Source: Olleya sediminilitoris (GTDB lineage Bacteria; Bacteroidota; Bacteroidia; Flavobacteriales; Flavobacteriaceae). Taken from it: a DNA stretch of 64,000 nt. Both the position numbers and the translations under genes were made by a program. Position 1 is the first letter of the stretch. Every line of letters begins with the position of its first letter. The notes beneath the pieces were generated by a model that did no database searches, was not told the DNA's origin, and was given only the letters and a program-made list of their open reading frames with translations. Below are positions 26,514 to 35,731 of this stretch, piece by piece. The stretch is taken from positions 62,001-126,000 of the forward strand of contig NZ_JAEMEF010000010.1 in NCBI RefSeq assembly GCF_016785945.1. The letters run 5' to 3'.

Positions 26514-27197
26514 TTAAGATTTACGTTGCACAACCTCAAAAACCTTATTATCACCACATTTTAAAGTCTTACTTGGGTATTTTAGCAATAATGCATAATC
26601 ATGAGTCGCCATTAAAATGGTATTACCATTTTTATTAATGTCTTGTAGTACTTCCATAACTTCAATACTAGTTTGTGGATCAAGATTACCAGTTGGCTCA
26701 TCAGCCAAAATAAGCTCAGGATCATTTAACAAAGCACGTGCAATAGCAACACGCTGTTGTTCTCCACCAGATAATTCATGCGGAAATTTAAAACCTTTGG
26801 TTTTCATATCTACTTTATCCAATACAGAAGTAACACGTTCATTCATTTTAGTTTTATCTTTCCAACCAGTAGCTTTTAAGACAAATAATAAATTATCGTT
26901 TATTGTACGATCTGATAGAAGTTTAAAATCCTGAAATACAATACCAAGTTTTCGTCTTAAAAACGGAATTTCTTTTTCCTTTAATGTCGGTAAATCAAAG
27001 TCTACAATATACCCTTTACCTTGTGTTAGTTTTAAATCACCATAAAGTGTTTTCATAAAACTACTTTTTCCAGAACCAGTTTTACCAATTAAATATACAA
27101 ATTCTCCTTTTTTAACTTCTAAGTTAACATCAGATAATACAAGACTTTTACCTTGAAATATTGAGGCATTTTTTAATTCTAAAACTGTGTTTGACAT
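26514..27197 (-). CDS. ftsE: Cell-division ATP-binding protein FtsE
   Basis: A 227-residue ABC ATPase: Walker [13 protein letters not shown]-loop [16 protein letters not shown], signature [15 protein letters not shown], Walker B LILADEP, D-loop TGNLD, and intact H-loop MATHD. Length and Q-loop wording match FtsE, which with FtsX couples divisome assembly to peptidoglycan hydrolases. No ftsX lies next to it, as is often the case in Bacteroidota. A TTTACTTTG motif at 27250-27258 (minus) is a near -7 box with a leader of about 45 nt. Confidence 0.85.
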   Translation of the reverse strand: MSNTVLELKNASIFQGKSLVLSDVNLEVKKGEFVYLIGKTGSGKSSFMKTLYGDLKLTQGKGYIVDFDLPTLKEKEIPFLRRKLGIVFQDFKLLSDRTINDNLLFVLKATGWKDKTKMNERVTSVLDKVDMKTKGFKFPHELSGGEQQRVAIARALLNDPELILADEPTGNLDPQTSIEVMEVLQDINKNGNTILMATHDYALLLKYPSKTLKCGDNKVFEVVQRKS

Positions 27198-27395
27198 AAA
27201 GTGAGTTATTGTTTGGTAACGCTTTTTTGAAGCAAAAAATTGTATCTGCCAAAGTAAACAATTAATAAATAATAAGGAAAATAATTAGCATCATTTATGA
27301 CTTAATTAGCATAGTTAATTTAATTATTAACATCATATTTAGTAGGTCCATTTATAATTATTAGTTAAATCTAACGTTAGACTTATAGATTAATT

Positions 27396-27403
27396 TATAT
27401 TTG
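27396..27403 (+). promoter_or_regulatory. -7 promoter element of the TPR protein operon
   Basis: TATATTTG matches TAnnTTTG, 24 bp before the ATG at 27428. It overlaps an in-frame TTG at 27401, which therefore cannot be the start codon of a transcript made here. Confidence 0.65.
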
Positions 27404-27427
27404 ATTTTGAATTTAAAAATAGTATCA

Positions 27428-30400
27428 ATGTCATTAAAAAAACAGTTTACATTTTTTATTACATTAGCCTTTTGTCTACAATTATTTGCACAGCAAACCG
27501 CTGTTTATACAAGTGATTTAGCAAATTACCAAAAAGCTCTTCAGCTTTATAATAGCCAACAATATTTGGCTTCCCAAAATTTGTTTACACAAATTAAAAA
27601 AGAATCTCAAGATCCTAACATACAAAGTAATTGTGCGTTTTATATTGCTAATGCAGCTATAAGATTAAACCAGCAAAATGCTGATGTGTTAATGGAGCGA
27701 TTTGTGGAAGATTATCCAACAAGCACAAAAAAAAATACGGCATTTGTAGATGTTGCAGAGTATTACTTTGTAAATGGTAAATATGCTTATGCTCAAAAAT
27801 GGTATGCTAAGGTTGACGAGTCTTCTTTATCAAGAACAGATCGTGAAGGCTATAATTTTAATAATGGTTACGCATCATTTGTTACTAAAAACTATAAAGA
27901 CGCTAAAAAATATTTAACACGTGTAGAAACGTCTCAAAAATATGGGTCTCAAGCCAAGTATTATTTAGGATTTATGTCTTATCAAGGCGATGACTATGAT
28001 GGTGCTAATAAGTATTTTGAGCAAGTTAGTGATCAAGAAAAATACAAAGAGAAACTAAGCTATTTTCAAGCAGATTTAAACTTCAAACTAGGTAAATTTG
28101 AAAAAGCTATTCAATTAGCCGAACCTAAATTAGAAACCAGTGATCGTAATGAAGTTTCAGAACTTAACAAAATAATAGGAGAAAGTTATTTTAATTTAGA
28201 ACAGTACGATAAAGCTATTCCGTATTTAACGGAATATAAAGGAAAAAAAGGAAAATGGAGTAATACAGATTACTACCAAATTGGTTATGCTTATTACAAA
28301 CAAAAAGAGTACGATAAAGCAATATCAGAGTTTAATAAAATTGTAAGTGCAGATAATAGTGTAGCCCAAAATGCTTATTACCATTTAGGAGAAAGTTATG
28401 TAAATGTAGGTAAAAAACAAGAAGCATTAAATGCCTTCAGAAATGCATCACAAATGGATTATGATTTAAAAATTCAGGAAGATGCATGGTTAAATTACGC
28501 TAAAATTAGTTACCAAATTGGTAACGCATATCAATCTGTACCTCAGGTTTTAAATACTTATTTAGAAAAATACCCTGAAACCGAGTATAAAGATGAAATA
28601 GAAACACTATTAATTGACTCTTACATAACATCAAAAAACTATAAAGAAGCTTTAGTACTACTAAAAAATAAAAATAGTTTTGAAAGTAAAGTAGCTTATC
28701 AAAAAGTAGCGTTTTACAGAGGTTTAGAATTGTTTAATGAAAGTAAATATCAAGATGCAGAAGCAATGTTTGATAATTCTTTAAAAGAACAACAAGATCA
28801 AAAGTTTACTGCAAGAGCAATATTTTGGAAAGCCGAAACGGATTACAACCTAACAAATTATGACGACGCTTTAATTGGTTTTAAACAATTTGCACAACAC
28901 AGTGAAGCTAATGTGACTACCGAATATCAAAACCTTGACTACAACATCGCATATACCTATTTTAAGCAAAAAAACTACGATCAGTCAACCACATATTTCA
29001 ATCAGTTTATTCAAAAAAACGCAACAGATAAAGTTAGATTAAACGATGCGTATTTAAGATTAGCCGATGGTTACTTTGTGTCAAGTAGTTATAACAAAGC
29101 TATTGCAGCTTATGACCAAGCCATGCAAGTAGGAACTATAGAGAGTGATTATGCCTATTTCCAAAAAGCCATGAGTTATGGTTACATTGGTAAGCAAGAC
29201 ACACAAACCAGTCAATTAGAACAATTTATTGCTAAATATCCAAAATCTAAATTACGAGATGACGCTATGTATGCTTTAGGTAATAGCTATGTAAAAGCAG
29301 GTCTTGATGATAAAGCAATTGGTATTTATACACAATTAAAAAAAGAATATCGTACAAGTCCATTTACAAGTAAAGGTCAATTGCGTCAAGGTCTGGTTTA
29401 TTATAACGCAAATCAAAACCAGCAAGCTTTAACCGTTTTTAAAGCAGTAGCAAAAGACTATCCAAACACACCAGAAGCCAATCAGGCAGTATCTACAGCA
29501 CGATTAATATATATAGATTTAGGTCAAGTAGATCAATATGCAACTTGGGTAAAAACATTAGATTTTGTTGAAGTTACAAATGCCGACTTAGACAATGCAA
29601 CTTATCAAGCAGCAGAAATTCAGTATTTAGATGAAAACGTTAATTCTGCAATCAAACAATTTAATGGCTATTTAAATCAATTTCCAAGTGGCTTACACGC
29701 AACACAAGCGCATTTTTATTTAGCTCAGTTGTATTTTAAAAAGGATTTAAAATCTAATGCAAAACCTCATTATGCTTATGTCGTAACACAAACACAAAGC
29801 GAGTTTTCAGAAGAAGCATTACTGCGTCTATCACAAATTCAGTTAGATAACAATAATTGGACAGAAGCTATTCCGACTTTACAACGTTTAGAAACCGAAG
29901 CTAATTTTCCACAAAACAGCTTGTTTGCACAATCCAATTTAATGCAAGCCAATTACCAATTAGATAATTATGATCAAGCAGTCGCTTACGCGGAAAAGGT
30001 GCTTGCTAAGAATAATTTAGATAATAAAGTTAGAAGTGATGCCTATGTGATTATTGCAAGATCAGCAATTAAAACTAATGATATGGCTAAAGCTAGAACT
30101 GCCTACACACAAGTAGAAACTTTTGCGACAGGCGAAACAGCAGCCGAAGCTTTATATTACAATGCTTATTTTAAAAATAAAGACGGTTTGTATGCCGAGT
30201 CAAACACAGTAACACAACGTTTGGCTAAAGATTATTCAGGTTACAAATACTATGGAGCCAAAGGATTGGTAATTATGGCTAAGAATTTTTATGCTCTTGG
30301 TGATGCCTTTCAGGCGACCTATATTTTAGAAAGTGTAATTAAAAACTTTAGCAATTTTGAAGACGTTAAAACGGAAGCACAAACCCAATTAAACTTAATC

Positions 30401-30448
30401 AAAGCAGAAGAAGCTAAAACAAACTCTTCAGTAATCACTGAAGACTAA
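27428..30448 (+). CDS. Large secreted tetratricopeptide-repeat protein
   Basis: A 1006-residue protein with signal peptide MSLKKQFTFFITLAFCLQLFA cut before QQ, followed by TPR helices over nearly the whole length (for example YYQIGYAYYKQKEYDKAISEF, DDAMYALGNSYVKAGLDDKAI). Such giant TPR proteins sit in the periplasm of flavobacteria as scaffolds; the function is unknown. I start at the ATG at 27428 because it begins the signal peptide and an upstream TTG overlaps the promoter. The barrel protein gene follows 40 bp later, so they are probably partners. Confidence 0.85.
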   Translation: MSLKKQFTFFITLAFCLQLFAQQTAVYTSDLANYQKALQLYNSQQYLASQNLFTQIKKESQDPNIQSNCAFYIANAAIRLNQQNADVLMERFVEDYPTSTKKNTAFVDVAEYYFVNGKYAYAQKWYAKVDESSLSRTDREGYNFNNGYASFVTKNYKDAKKYLTRVETSQKYGSQAKYYLGFMSYQGDDYDGANKYFEQVSDQEKYKEKLSYFQADLNFKLGKFEKAIQLAEPKLETSDRNEVSELNKIIGESYFNLEQYDKAIPYLTEYKGKKGKWSNTDYYQIGYAYYKQKEYDKAISEFNKIVSADNSVAQNAYYHLGESYVNVGKKQEALNAFRNASQMDYDLKIQEDAWLNYAKISYQIGNAYQSVPQVLNTYLEKYPETEYKDEIETLLIDSYITSKNYKEALVLLKNKNSFESKVAYQKVAFYRGLELFNESKYQDAEAMFDNSLKEQQDQKFTARAIFWKAETDYNLTNYDDALIGFKQFAQHSEANVTTEYQNLDYNIAYTYFKQKNYDQSTTYFNQFIQKNATDKVRLNDAYLRLADGYFVSSSYNKAIAAYDQAMQVGTIESDYAYFQKAMSYGYIGKQDTQTSQLEQFIAKYPKSKLRDDAMYALGNSYVKAGLDDKAIGIYTQLKKEYRTSPFTSKGQLRQGLVYYNANQNQQALTVFKAVAKDYPNTPEANQAVSTARLIYIDLGQVDQYATWVKTLDFVEVTNADLDNATYQAAEIQYLDENVNSAIKQFNGYLNQFPSGLHATQAHFYLAQLYFKKDLKSNAKPHYAYVVTQTQSEFSEEALLRLSQIQLDNNNWTEAIPTLQRLETEANFPQNSLFAQSNLMQANYQLDNYDQAVAYAEKVLAKNNLDNKVRSDAYVIIARSAIKTNDMAKARTAYTQVETFATGETAAEALYYNAYFKNKDGLYAESNTVTQRLAKDYSGYKYYGAKGLVIMAKNFYALGDAFQATYILESVIKNFSNFEDVKTEAQTQLNLIKAEEAKTNSSVITED

Positions 30449-30488
30449 AATACATCAATCCAGACGTCGTAATTCATAAATATAAATT

Positions 30489-32216
30489 ATGTTTAGAACA
30501 AAAAAACAAATCATATTAACAGTAATATCATTAGTAGTAACCCTAATTACATTTGCTCAAGAGCGTGAAGGAGATACTATTCAAACAGGAGTGATAGACG
30601 TTGTTAAACCATATACACCAACCATTTCAGATGCGTTTAAAGTAAAAGAAACGCCATCTTTAGATGACAATGAAACTTCTGTAAAAAAAGAAGTAAAATA
30701 TAATATTTTTTCATTTCCAGTTGCTTCAACCTTTACACCAGCTAAAGGTAAAGCAGCAGTTGTAGATAAAGCAAAAAAAGTAAAATTGTATAATAATTAT
30801 GCGACTTTAGGTTTTGGTACTTATACCACTATTTTAGGCGAAGCATATTTAAATCAGCAATTAGGTCGTGATGAGGTTGTAAGTGCTTATTTAGGGCATC
30901 ATTCGTCTATTGGAGATGTAGAAGATGCATTAACAGATAGTGGATTTTCAGATTCAAAAATTAATTTAAACTATACAAAAACAGATCGTGATTATACTTG
31001 GTCAGCATTAGGCGGTTTTCAATACCAAACGTTTAATTGGTATGGTTTACAACAGCCTCTGTTTGATCAAGAAATAGCAGATGCTTTGGATGTTGGACAT
31101 AGCTTTATAAACGGATATGTTGGAGGAGATATTATGTTTGAAGATGCCACAATAACATCAGCTAATATCTTGTTTAGACATTTTGGTGACGATTATGGAT
31201 CTGGAGAAAATAGGTTAAAAGCTGTTGCTACAGGAACAATAAATATTCAAGATAATGATGTGGATATAGAAGTTTTTGCAGACTATTTAGGTGGTAGTTT
31301 TGAAAAAGGATATTTCTCAGATCAAGCTTTAGATTATGGTAATTTCTTATTTGGTGTCTCTCCAAAATTTCAGATAAAAGAAGATGACTTAACTGTAGAT
31401 TTAGGTGTAAAAGCAGTCTATTTTAATGACACAGAAGCTGGTAAAAGCAAATTCTTTATTTATCCAAATATTGCAGCAAGTTATAGATTGGTAGACGAAG
31501 TTTTAATTGTTTTTGGAGGTGTTAGTGGTGGATTAAATCAAAATTCGTATTACGATTATGCACAAGAAAATCCGTTTGTTTCGCCTAACTTATTTATAAC
31601 TCCAACGGATCAGCAATATAAAGCATTTGCTGGGTTAAAAGGGAAGTTAACAAATACAATGAGTTATTCGGTAAGTGGTAATTATAGTTCAGAAAAAAAT
31701 AAAGCTTTATTTATAAATAACGATATTACTCAAACAACAGAATCTTATACCTTCGGAAATTCATTTGGAATAATATATGACGATATTACAACTTTAAGTG
31801 TGTCTGCAGAGCTTAATGTAGACGTAAACCGTAACATCACTTTAGGTGTCAAAGGAGAATATTTTAATTATGACACTAATAACGAAACTGAAGCTTGGAA
31901 TTTACCAAATTTAAAAGCTTCTGTCTTTTTAGATTATCAAATTACAGAACAGTGGTTTGCAGGTGCTAATTTATATTTTGTAGGCGAGCGTAAGGACCAA
32001 TTTAATGTGCCAAGCTTAATAACACCAACGTCTGGAGAAGTTACATTGGATAGCTATTTTGATGCCAATGCACATGTAGGATATCATATAAACGATCGTT
32101 TTTCAGTTTTTGCAAAAGCTAATAATATTGCTGGAGAAGAATATAACAAATGGCAAAACACACCTGTTCAGGGTATTCAATTTTTAGTAGGAGCTACTTA
32201 CAAATTTGATTTTTAG
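30489..32216 (+). CDS. TonB-dependent-receptor-like outer-membrane barrel protein
   Basis: A 575-residue protein with a signal peptide ending at ITFAQ. Most of the sequence is amphipathic beta strands typical of a large outer-membrane barrel, ending in the aromatic GATYKFDF. The C-terminal half resembles TonB-dependent receptor barrels (FSVFAKANNIAGEEYNKW), but I see no plug domain before it: the N-terminal 110 residues (VIDVVKPYTPTISDAFKVKE) are short and unlike a plug. It pairs with the TPR gene upstream, suggesting a periplasm to outer-membrane assembly. A terminator follows. Confidence 0.75.
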   Translation: MFRTKKQIILTVISLVVTLITFAQEREGDTIQTGVIDVVKPYTPTISDAFKVKETPSLDDNETSVKKEVKYNIFSFPVASTFTPAKGKAAVVDKAKKVKLYNNYATLGFGTYTTILGEAYLNQQLGRDEVVSAYLGHHSSIGDVEDALTDSGFSDSKINLNYTKTDRDYTWSALGGFQYQTFNWYGLQQPLFDQEIADALDVGHSFINGYVGGDIMFEDATITSANILFRHFGDDYGSGENRLKAVATGTINIQDNDVDIEVFADYLGGSFEKGYFSDQALDYGNFLFGVSPKFQIKEDDLTVDLGVKAVYFNDTEAGKSKFFIYPNIAASYRLVDEVLIVFGGVSGGLNQNSYYDYAQENPFVSPNLFITPTDQQYKAFAGLKGKLTNTMSYSVSGNYSSEKNKALFINNDITQTTESYTFGNSFGIIYDDITTLSVSAELNVDVNRNITLGVKGEYFNYDTNNETEAWNLPNLKASVFLDYQITEQWFAGANLYFVGERKDQFNVPSLITPTSGEVTLDSYFDANAHVGYHINDRFSVFAKANNIAGEEYNKWQNTPVQGIQFLVGATYKFDF

Positions 32217-32252
32217 TCTATACTAAATAATTTCATCTTAAGATATAACAAT

Positions 32253-32280
32253 AAAAAGCCTCTGTTTAGAGGTTTTTTTT
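32253..32280 (+). terminator. Intrinsic terminator after the TPR/barrel operon
   Basis: Stem CCTCT (32259-32263) / AGAGG (32268-32272), loop GTTT, flanked by A-rich sequence and followed by eight T. Confidence 0.85.
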
Positions 32281-32285
32281 ATTCT

Positions 32286-32293
32286 TATATTTG
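32286..32293 (+). promoter_or_regulatory. -7 promoter element of the amidohydrolase gene
   Basis: TATATTTG matches TAnnTTTG 18 bp before the ATG at 32311 and begins six bases after the preceding terminator's T-run. Confidence 0.6.
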
Positions 32294-32310
32294 TTTAAAA
32301 ATATCTAACC

Positions 32311-33933
32311 ATGAAATTATTAAAAATAGCATTGTTACTTTGTATAGTAGCCTCATGCTCAACTAACAAAACCGATGTCGACACCATAGTAACTAACGCT
32401 AATGTTTATACTGTTGATGCAACGTTTGCTAAAGCAGAAGCGTTTGCAATTAAAGACGGAAAATTTGTAGCTACAGGAACAACAAAAGAAATTACAAATA
32501 AGTACTTGTCAACTAATATTATTGATGCAAATGGTAAGACAATTGTACCAGGATTTATAGATGCACATTGTCATTTTTATGGACTAGGATTAAACCAATT
32601 AAATGTGGACTTAAGAGGGACGACTAGTTTTGATGATGTCATGAAAAAAACTATTGACTTTTATAATAATAAACCAACTAACTTTATAATAGGTAGAGGT
32701 TGGGATCAAAACGATTGGGAAGACAAAAAGTATCCTAATAAATTGTTGCTGGATAAACTATATCCAAGCACACCAGTCGCTTTAACTAGAGTAGATGGTC
32801 ATGCTATGTTATGTAATCAAGCAGCTTTAGATTTAGCAGGAATAACAGTAGATTCTAAAATCGATGGTGGTGAGATTTTAAAAGAAAATGGAAAATTAAC
32901 AGGTGTATTAATTGACAATCCAATGGAGTTGGTAGAGGCTGTTTTTCCTGAGCAAACAGTTCAGCAACAAATTGACGCCTTATTATCTGCTCAAAAAATA
33001 TGTACAGATTTAGGTTTAACAACAGTGTCAGATGCAGGATTAGATAAGCAAGTTATTCAGTTAATTGATAGCTTACAAAAAGCAGGTAAATTGGATATGC
33101 GTGTGTATGCTATGATTAGTAATAAAAAAGAAAATTTAGATTATTATTTAACTAAAGGAAAAGTAAAAACAGATCGTTTAAACGTCCAATCTGTAAAGGT
33201 TTATGCAGATGGAGCATTAGGGTCACGTGGTGCAGCTTTAAAACAAGAATACACAGATCAACATGATCATTTTGGAGCTCTAGTTATTGGTACTGACGCT
33301 TATAAGGATTTAGCTGAAAGAATAGCAAAAGCAGGTTATCAAATGAATACGCATGCTATTGGAGATTCTGCCAATAGATTTGTGTTACAAACCTATGAAA
33401 AGACTTTAAAAAATGAAGCTAATAGACGTTGGAGAGTAGAACATGCTCAGGTAATTACTGATCATGATTTTGATTATTTTAAAAATGAAAATATTATTCC
33501 TTCTATCCAACCTACACACGCTACAAGTGATATGTATTGGGCAGCAGACCGATTAGGGAGTAAGCGTATAAAAGGCGCTTATGCTTATAAAACATTATTA
33601 GAAAAAAGCGGAAGAGTGGCCTTAGGTACAGATTTTCCAGTAGAAAAAGTAAGTCCATTTTTAACCTTTTATGCTTCGGTTTCTAGACAGGATTTAAAAC
33701 AATTTCCTAAAGGTGGTTTTAATATAGAAAATGGGTTGTCAAGAGAAGAAACATTACGCGGAATGACCATTTGGGCTGCTTATGCTAACTTTGAAGAACA
33801 AGAAAAAGGAAGTATAGAAACAGGTAAGTTTGCCGATTTTATTATCTTAGATAAAGATATAATGACTGTAGATCAAAATGAAATCCCAAATATAACAGTT
33901 AAAGAAACTTACATTAACGGAGTGGCACAGTAG
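32311..33933 (+). CDS. YtcJ-type amidohydrolase lipoprotein
   Basis: A 540-residue metal-dependent amidohydrolase. The lipobox Cys16 (VASC) anchors it to a membrane. The first metal motif is GFIDAHCHFYGLG, ADGALGSRG is the usual strand of the YtcJ group, and MNTHAIGD and VEHAQ supply further ligands; DFPVEKVSPF closes the active site. The reaction in this group is hydrolysis of N-acyl or formamide-like bonds, and the substrate is not known. No enzymes of one pathway surround it. Confidence 0.85.
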   Translation: MKLLKIALLLCIVASCSTNKTDVDTIVTNANVYTVDATFAKAEAFAIKDGKFVATGTTKEITNKYLSTNIIDANGKTIVPGFIDAHCHFYGLGLNQLNVDLRGTTSFDDVMKKTIDFYNNKPTNFIIGRGWDQNDWEDKKYPNKLLLDKLYPSTPVALTRVDGHAMLCNQAALDLAGITVDSKIDGGEILKENGKLTGVLIDNPMELVEAVFPEQTVQQQIDALLSAQKICTDLGLTTVSDAGLDKQVIQLIDSLQKAGKLDMRVYAMISNKKENLDYYLTKGKVKTDRLNVQSVKVYADGALGSRGAALKQEYTDQHDHFGALVIGTDAYKDLAERIAKAGYQMNTHAIGDSANRFVLQTYEKTLKNEANRRWRVEHAQVITDHDFDYFKNENIIPSIQPTHATSDMYWAADRLGSKRIKGAYAYKTLLEKSGRVALGTDFPVEKVSPFLTFYASVSRQDLKQFPKGGFNIENGLSREETLRGMTIWAAYANFEEQEKGSIETGKFADFIILDKDIMTVDQNEIPNITVKETYINGVAQ

Positions 33934-33973
33934 TTGCTATTTTGTAAATAACTAATTATACAAACTAATTAAA

Positions 33974-34501
33974 ATGAAAAAAATAATCACAATATTTTGC
34001 TTTTTGGTCATTGGTACATCAGGCTTTGCTCAAGTAGATCAATACAGTAAAGATGTTAAAACGTGTATTAAAAGTAACGGAACATATAGTTATTATGAAG
34101 GTGTTATAGAACAAATGTATACGATGCTAGAAGAGCAGTTTGTGGCTCAAAAAGTGCCAGCAACTGTTTGGACAGACTTAAAAAAAGGTAACTCAGAAGC
34201 AATGGACGAGTTGTCTCTAATGATTGTTAGTGCTTACAAAGCGCATTTTACACATGAAGATGTTAAAAACATGAACAAATTATATGCAACCAAAGCTGGT
34301 AAAAACATGTTTAAAACAGATGCTTTAACCGAAGGTGATAAAGTTTTTTTAAAAGAATTTTATCAAAGTGAAACAGGACAAAAAATTGTTAGCTCTCAAG
34401 AATCTATGAATTCATCTATGAGTGATATTTCTGTAATATGGAGTGGTAATTTATATAAAAGCGTTATTTCAAAATTGTCAGAAAAAGGATACGATCTTTA
34501 A
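33974..34501 (+). CDS. DUF2059-domain secreted protein
   Basis: A 175-residue protein with signal peptide ending at GFAQ. The mature part is helical, with LSLMIVSAYKAHFTHEDVKNMNKLY and FYQSETGQKIVSSQESM, which match DUF2059, a periplasmic family without known function. It lies 40 bp after the amidohydrolase gene. Its 3' end overlaps the convergent methyltransferase gene by four bases. Confidence 0.8.
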   Translation: MKKIITIFCFLVIGTSGFAQVDQYSKDVKTCIKSNGTYSYYEGVIEQMYTMLEEQFVAQKVPATVWTDLKKGNSEAMDELSLMIVSAYKAHFTHEDVKNMNKLYATKAGKNMFKTDALTEGDKVFLKEFYQSETGQKIVSSQESMNSSMSDISVIWSGNLYKSVISKLSEKGYDL

Positions 34502-35196
34502 ACAGATATCTTTGCTAAATAATCATAGTGCTCGCCTTCCGCGAGCATTTCGCATTTTAAACCAACAGCTTGACAAGCAGTAAGCAGTAAATTAAAATCT
34601 AAGTATAACCATTTCATAGGGTCTTCTTTTTCATTTTTATAGCTTAAAAAGTAATCCAATTCACCATAATAATTGGCATTAATATCCTGCCAAAAACCAC
34701 CATCTTCATCTAAATACATATATTGTATGTCACTTGAGTCTATTAGTATCTGACCATTGGTATTTAATAAAGACTTAAGATGTGTTAAATATGCAGAGAC
34801 TTGTTTTACAGTTTGAAAAATACCAGTACCATTCATTAATAATAATATGGTATCAAAAGTTTCAGTTTCATCTAATAAGCCTTTTAACTCAGCGTTTAAA
34901 ACACCTCTTTGTTTACAAACGGTAATAGCACCTTCAGAAATGTCAATTGCTTTAACTTGTAATCCTTTGTCTTGAAGGTATAAAGTGTGGCTTCCTGAGC
35001 CACAACCAACATCCAAGATATTACCTTTAGATAGTTTTAATGCATGCTGCTCTAATTTAGGCATGTCTTTAAAACTTCTAAATAAGTAGGGAAGTGGTAG
35101 TGCATCGTCATCAGATATGTTGGTAGATGTTATAAGATCTACTGTATAATTACCATTTTGATAATCTAATAATGCTTTTCCGAAAAGGTCTTTCAT
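34498..35196 (-). CDS. Class I SAM-dependent methyltransferase
   Basis: A 232-residue cytosolic methyltransferase. GNILDVGCGSGSHTLYL is motif I, VKAIDISEGAI motif II, and FDTILLLMNGTGIF motif IV. The N-terminus contains ALPLPYLFRSFKDMP, seen in small-molecule methyltransferases of this fold. The substrate is unknown. It is divergent from the YkgJ-type gene with 21 bp between start codons. Confidence 0.85.
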   Translation of the reverse strand: MKDLFGKALLDYQNGNYTVDLITSTNISDDDALPLPYLFRSFKDMPKLEQHALKLSKGNILDVGCGSGSHTLYLQDKGLQVKAIDISEGAITVCKQRGVLNAELKGLLDETETFDTILLLMNGTGIFQTVKQVSAYLTHLKSLLNTNGQILIDSSDIQYMYLDEDGGFWQDINANYYGELDYFLSYKNEKEDPMKWLYLDFNLLLTACQAVGLKCEMLAEGEHYDYLAKISV

Positions 35197-35205
35197 TTAA
35201 AATAC

Positions 35206-35213
35206 TATTTTTG
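35206..35213 (+). promoter_or_regulatory. -7 promoter element of the YkgJ-type gene
   Basis: TATTTTTG matches TAnnTTTG but ends only four bases before the ATG at 35218, so a start at the usual distance would give an almost leaderless mRNA. Confidence 0.5.
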
Positions 35214-35217
35214 CACT

Positions 35218-35712
35218 ATGGAAGTATTTTTAAATAATCTACCAAAGCTTGCCAAAGATAAGCATAAGGAAAACAAAACCTTTTTTACAAAGCTAAAAAA
35301 GAAACCACCAAAGCAATTGGATTATATTATGCAAGAATTGCATGAACAGGAGTTTGAAACTACAGACTGTTTGACATGTGCTAATTGCTGTAAAACTACT
35401 GGACCTTTGTTTACAGACAAAGATGTGCAGCGTATTGCTAAATATTTTAGACAAAAGCCACAACAGTTTATTGATCAATATTTACGTGTGGATGAAGAAA
35501 ATGATTATGTCTTAAAGTCTGTACCTTGTACTTTTTTAGGTCCAGATAATTACTGTTCTATTTATGATGTCAGACCTAAGGCCTGTGCCGAATTTCCGCA
35601 TACTGATCGTAAAAAATTTCAACAAATATCTAATTTAACGTTAAAAAACGTTGCCATTTGTCCTGCTGCTTATAATATTGTAGAAAAGATGAAATCTAGA
35701 ATTAAATTGTAA
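35218..35712 (+). CDS. YkgJ-family cysteine-cluster protein
   Basis: A 164-residue cytosolic protein of the UPF0153/YkgJ family, presumed to bind zinc or an Fe-S cluster. The cluster is CLTCANCCKTTGPLFTDKD, then CTFLGPDNYCSIYDVRPKACAEFP, with a further Cys in VAICPAAY. The cellular role is unknown. Its promoter lies almost against the ATG. The thioredoxin-fold gene follows after 19 bp. Confidence 0.9.
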   Translation: MEVFLNNLPKLAKDKHKENKTFFTKLKKKPPKQLDYIMQELHEQEFETTDCLTCANCCKTTGPLFTDKDVQRIAKYFRQKPQQFIDQYLRVDEENDYVLKSVPCTFLGPDNYCSIYDVRPKACAEFPHTDRKKFQQISNLTLKNVAICPAAYNIVEKMKSRIKL

Positions 35713-35731
35713 TTCTGCTTAAATAATATCT

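Noticed and set aside
27401-27428. TPR protein starting at TTG 27401
   Set aside because: It overlaps the TATATTTG promoter box and would place nine residues before a complete signal peptide starting at ATG 27428.
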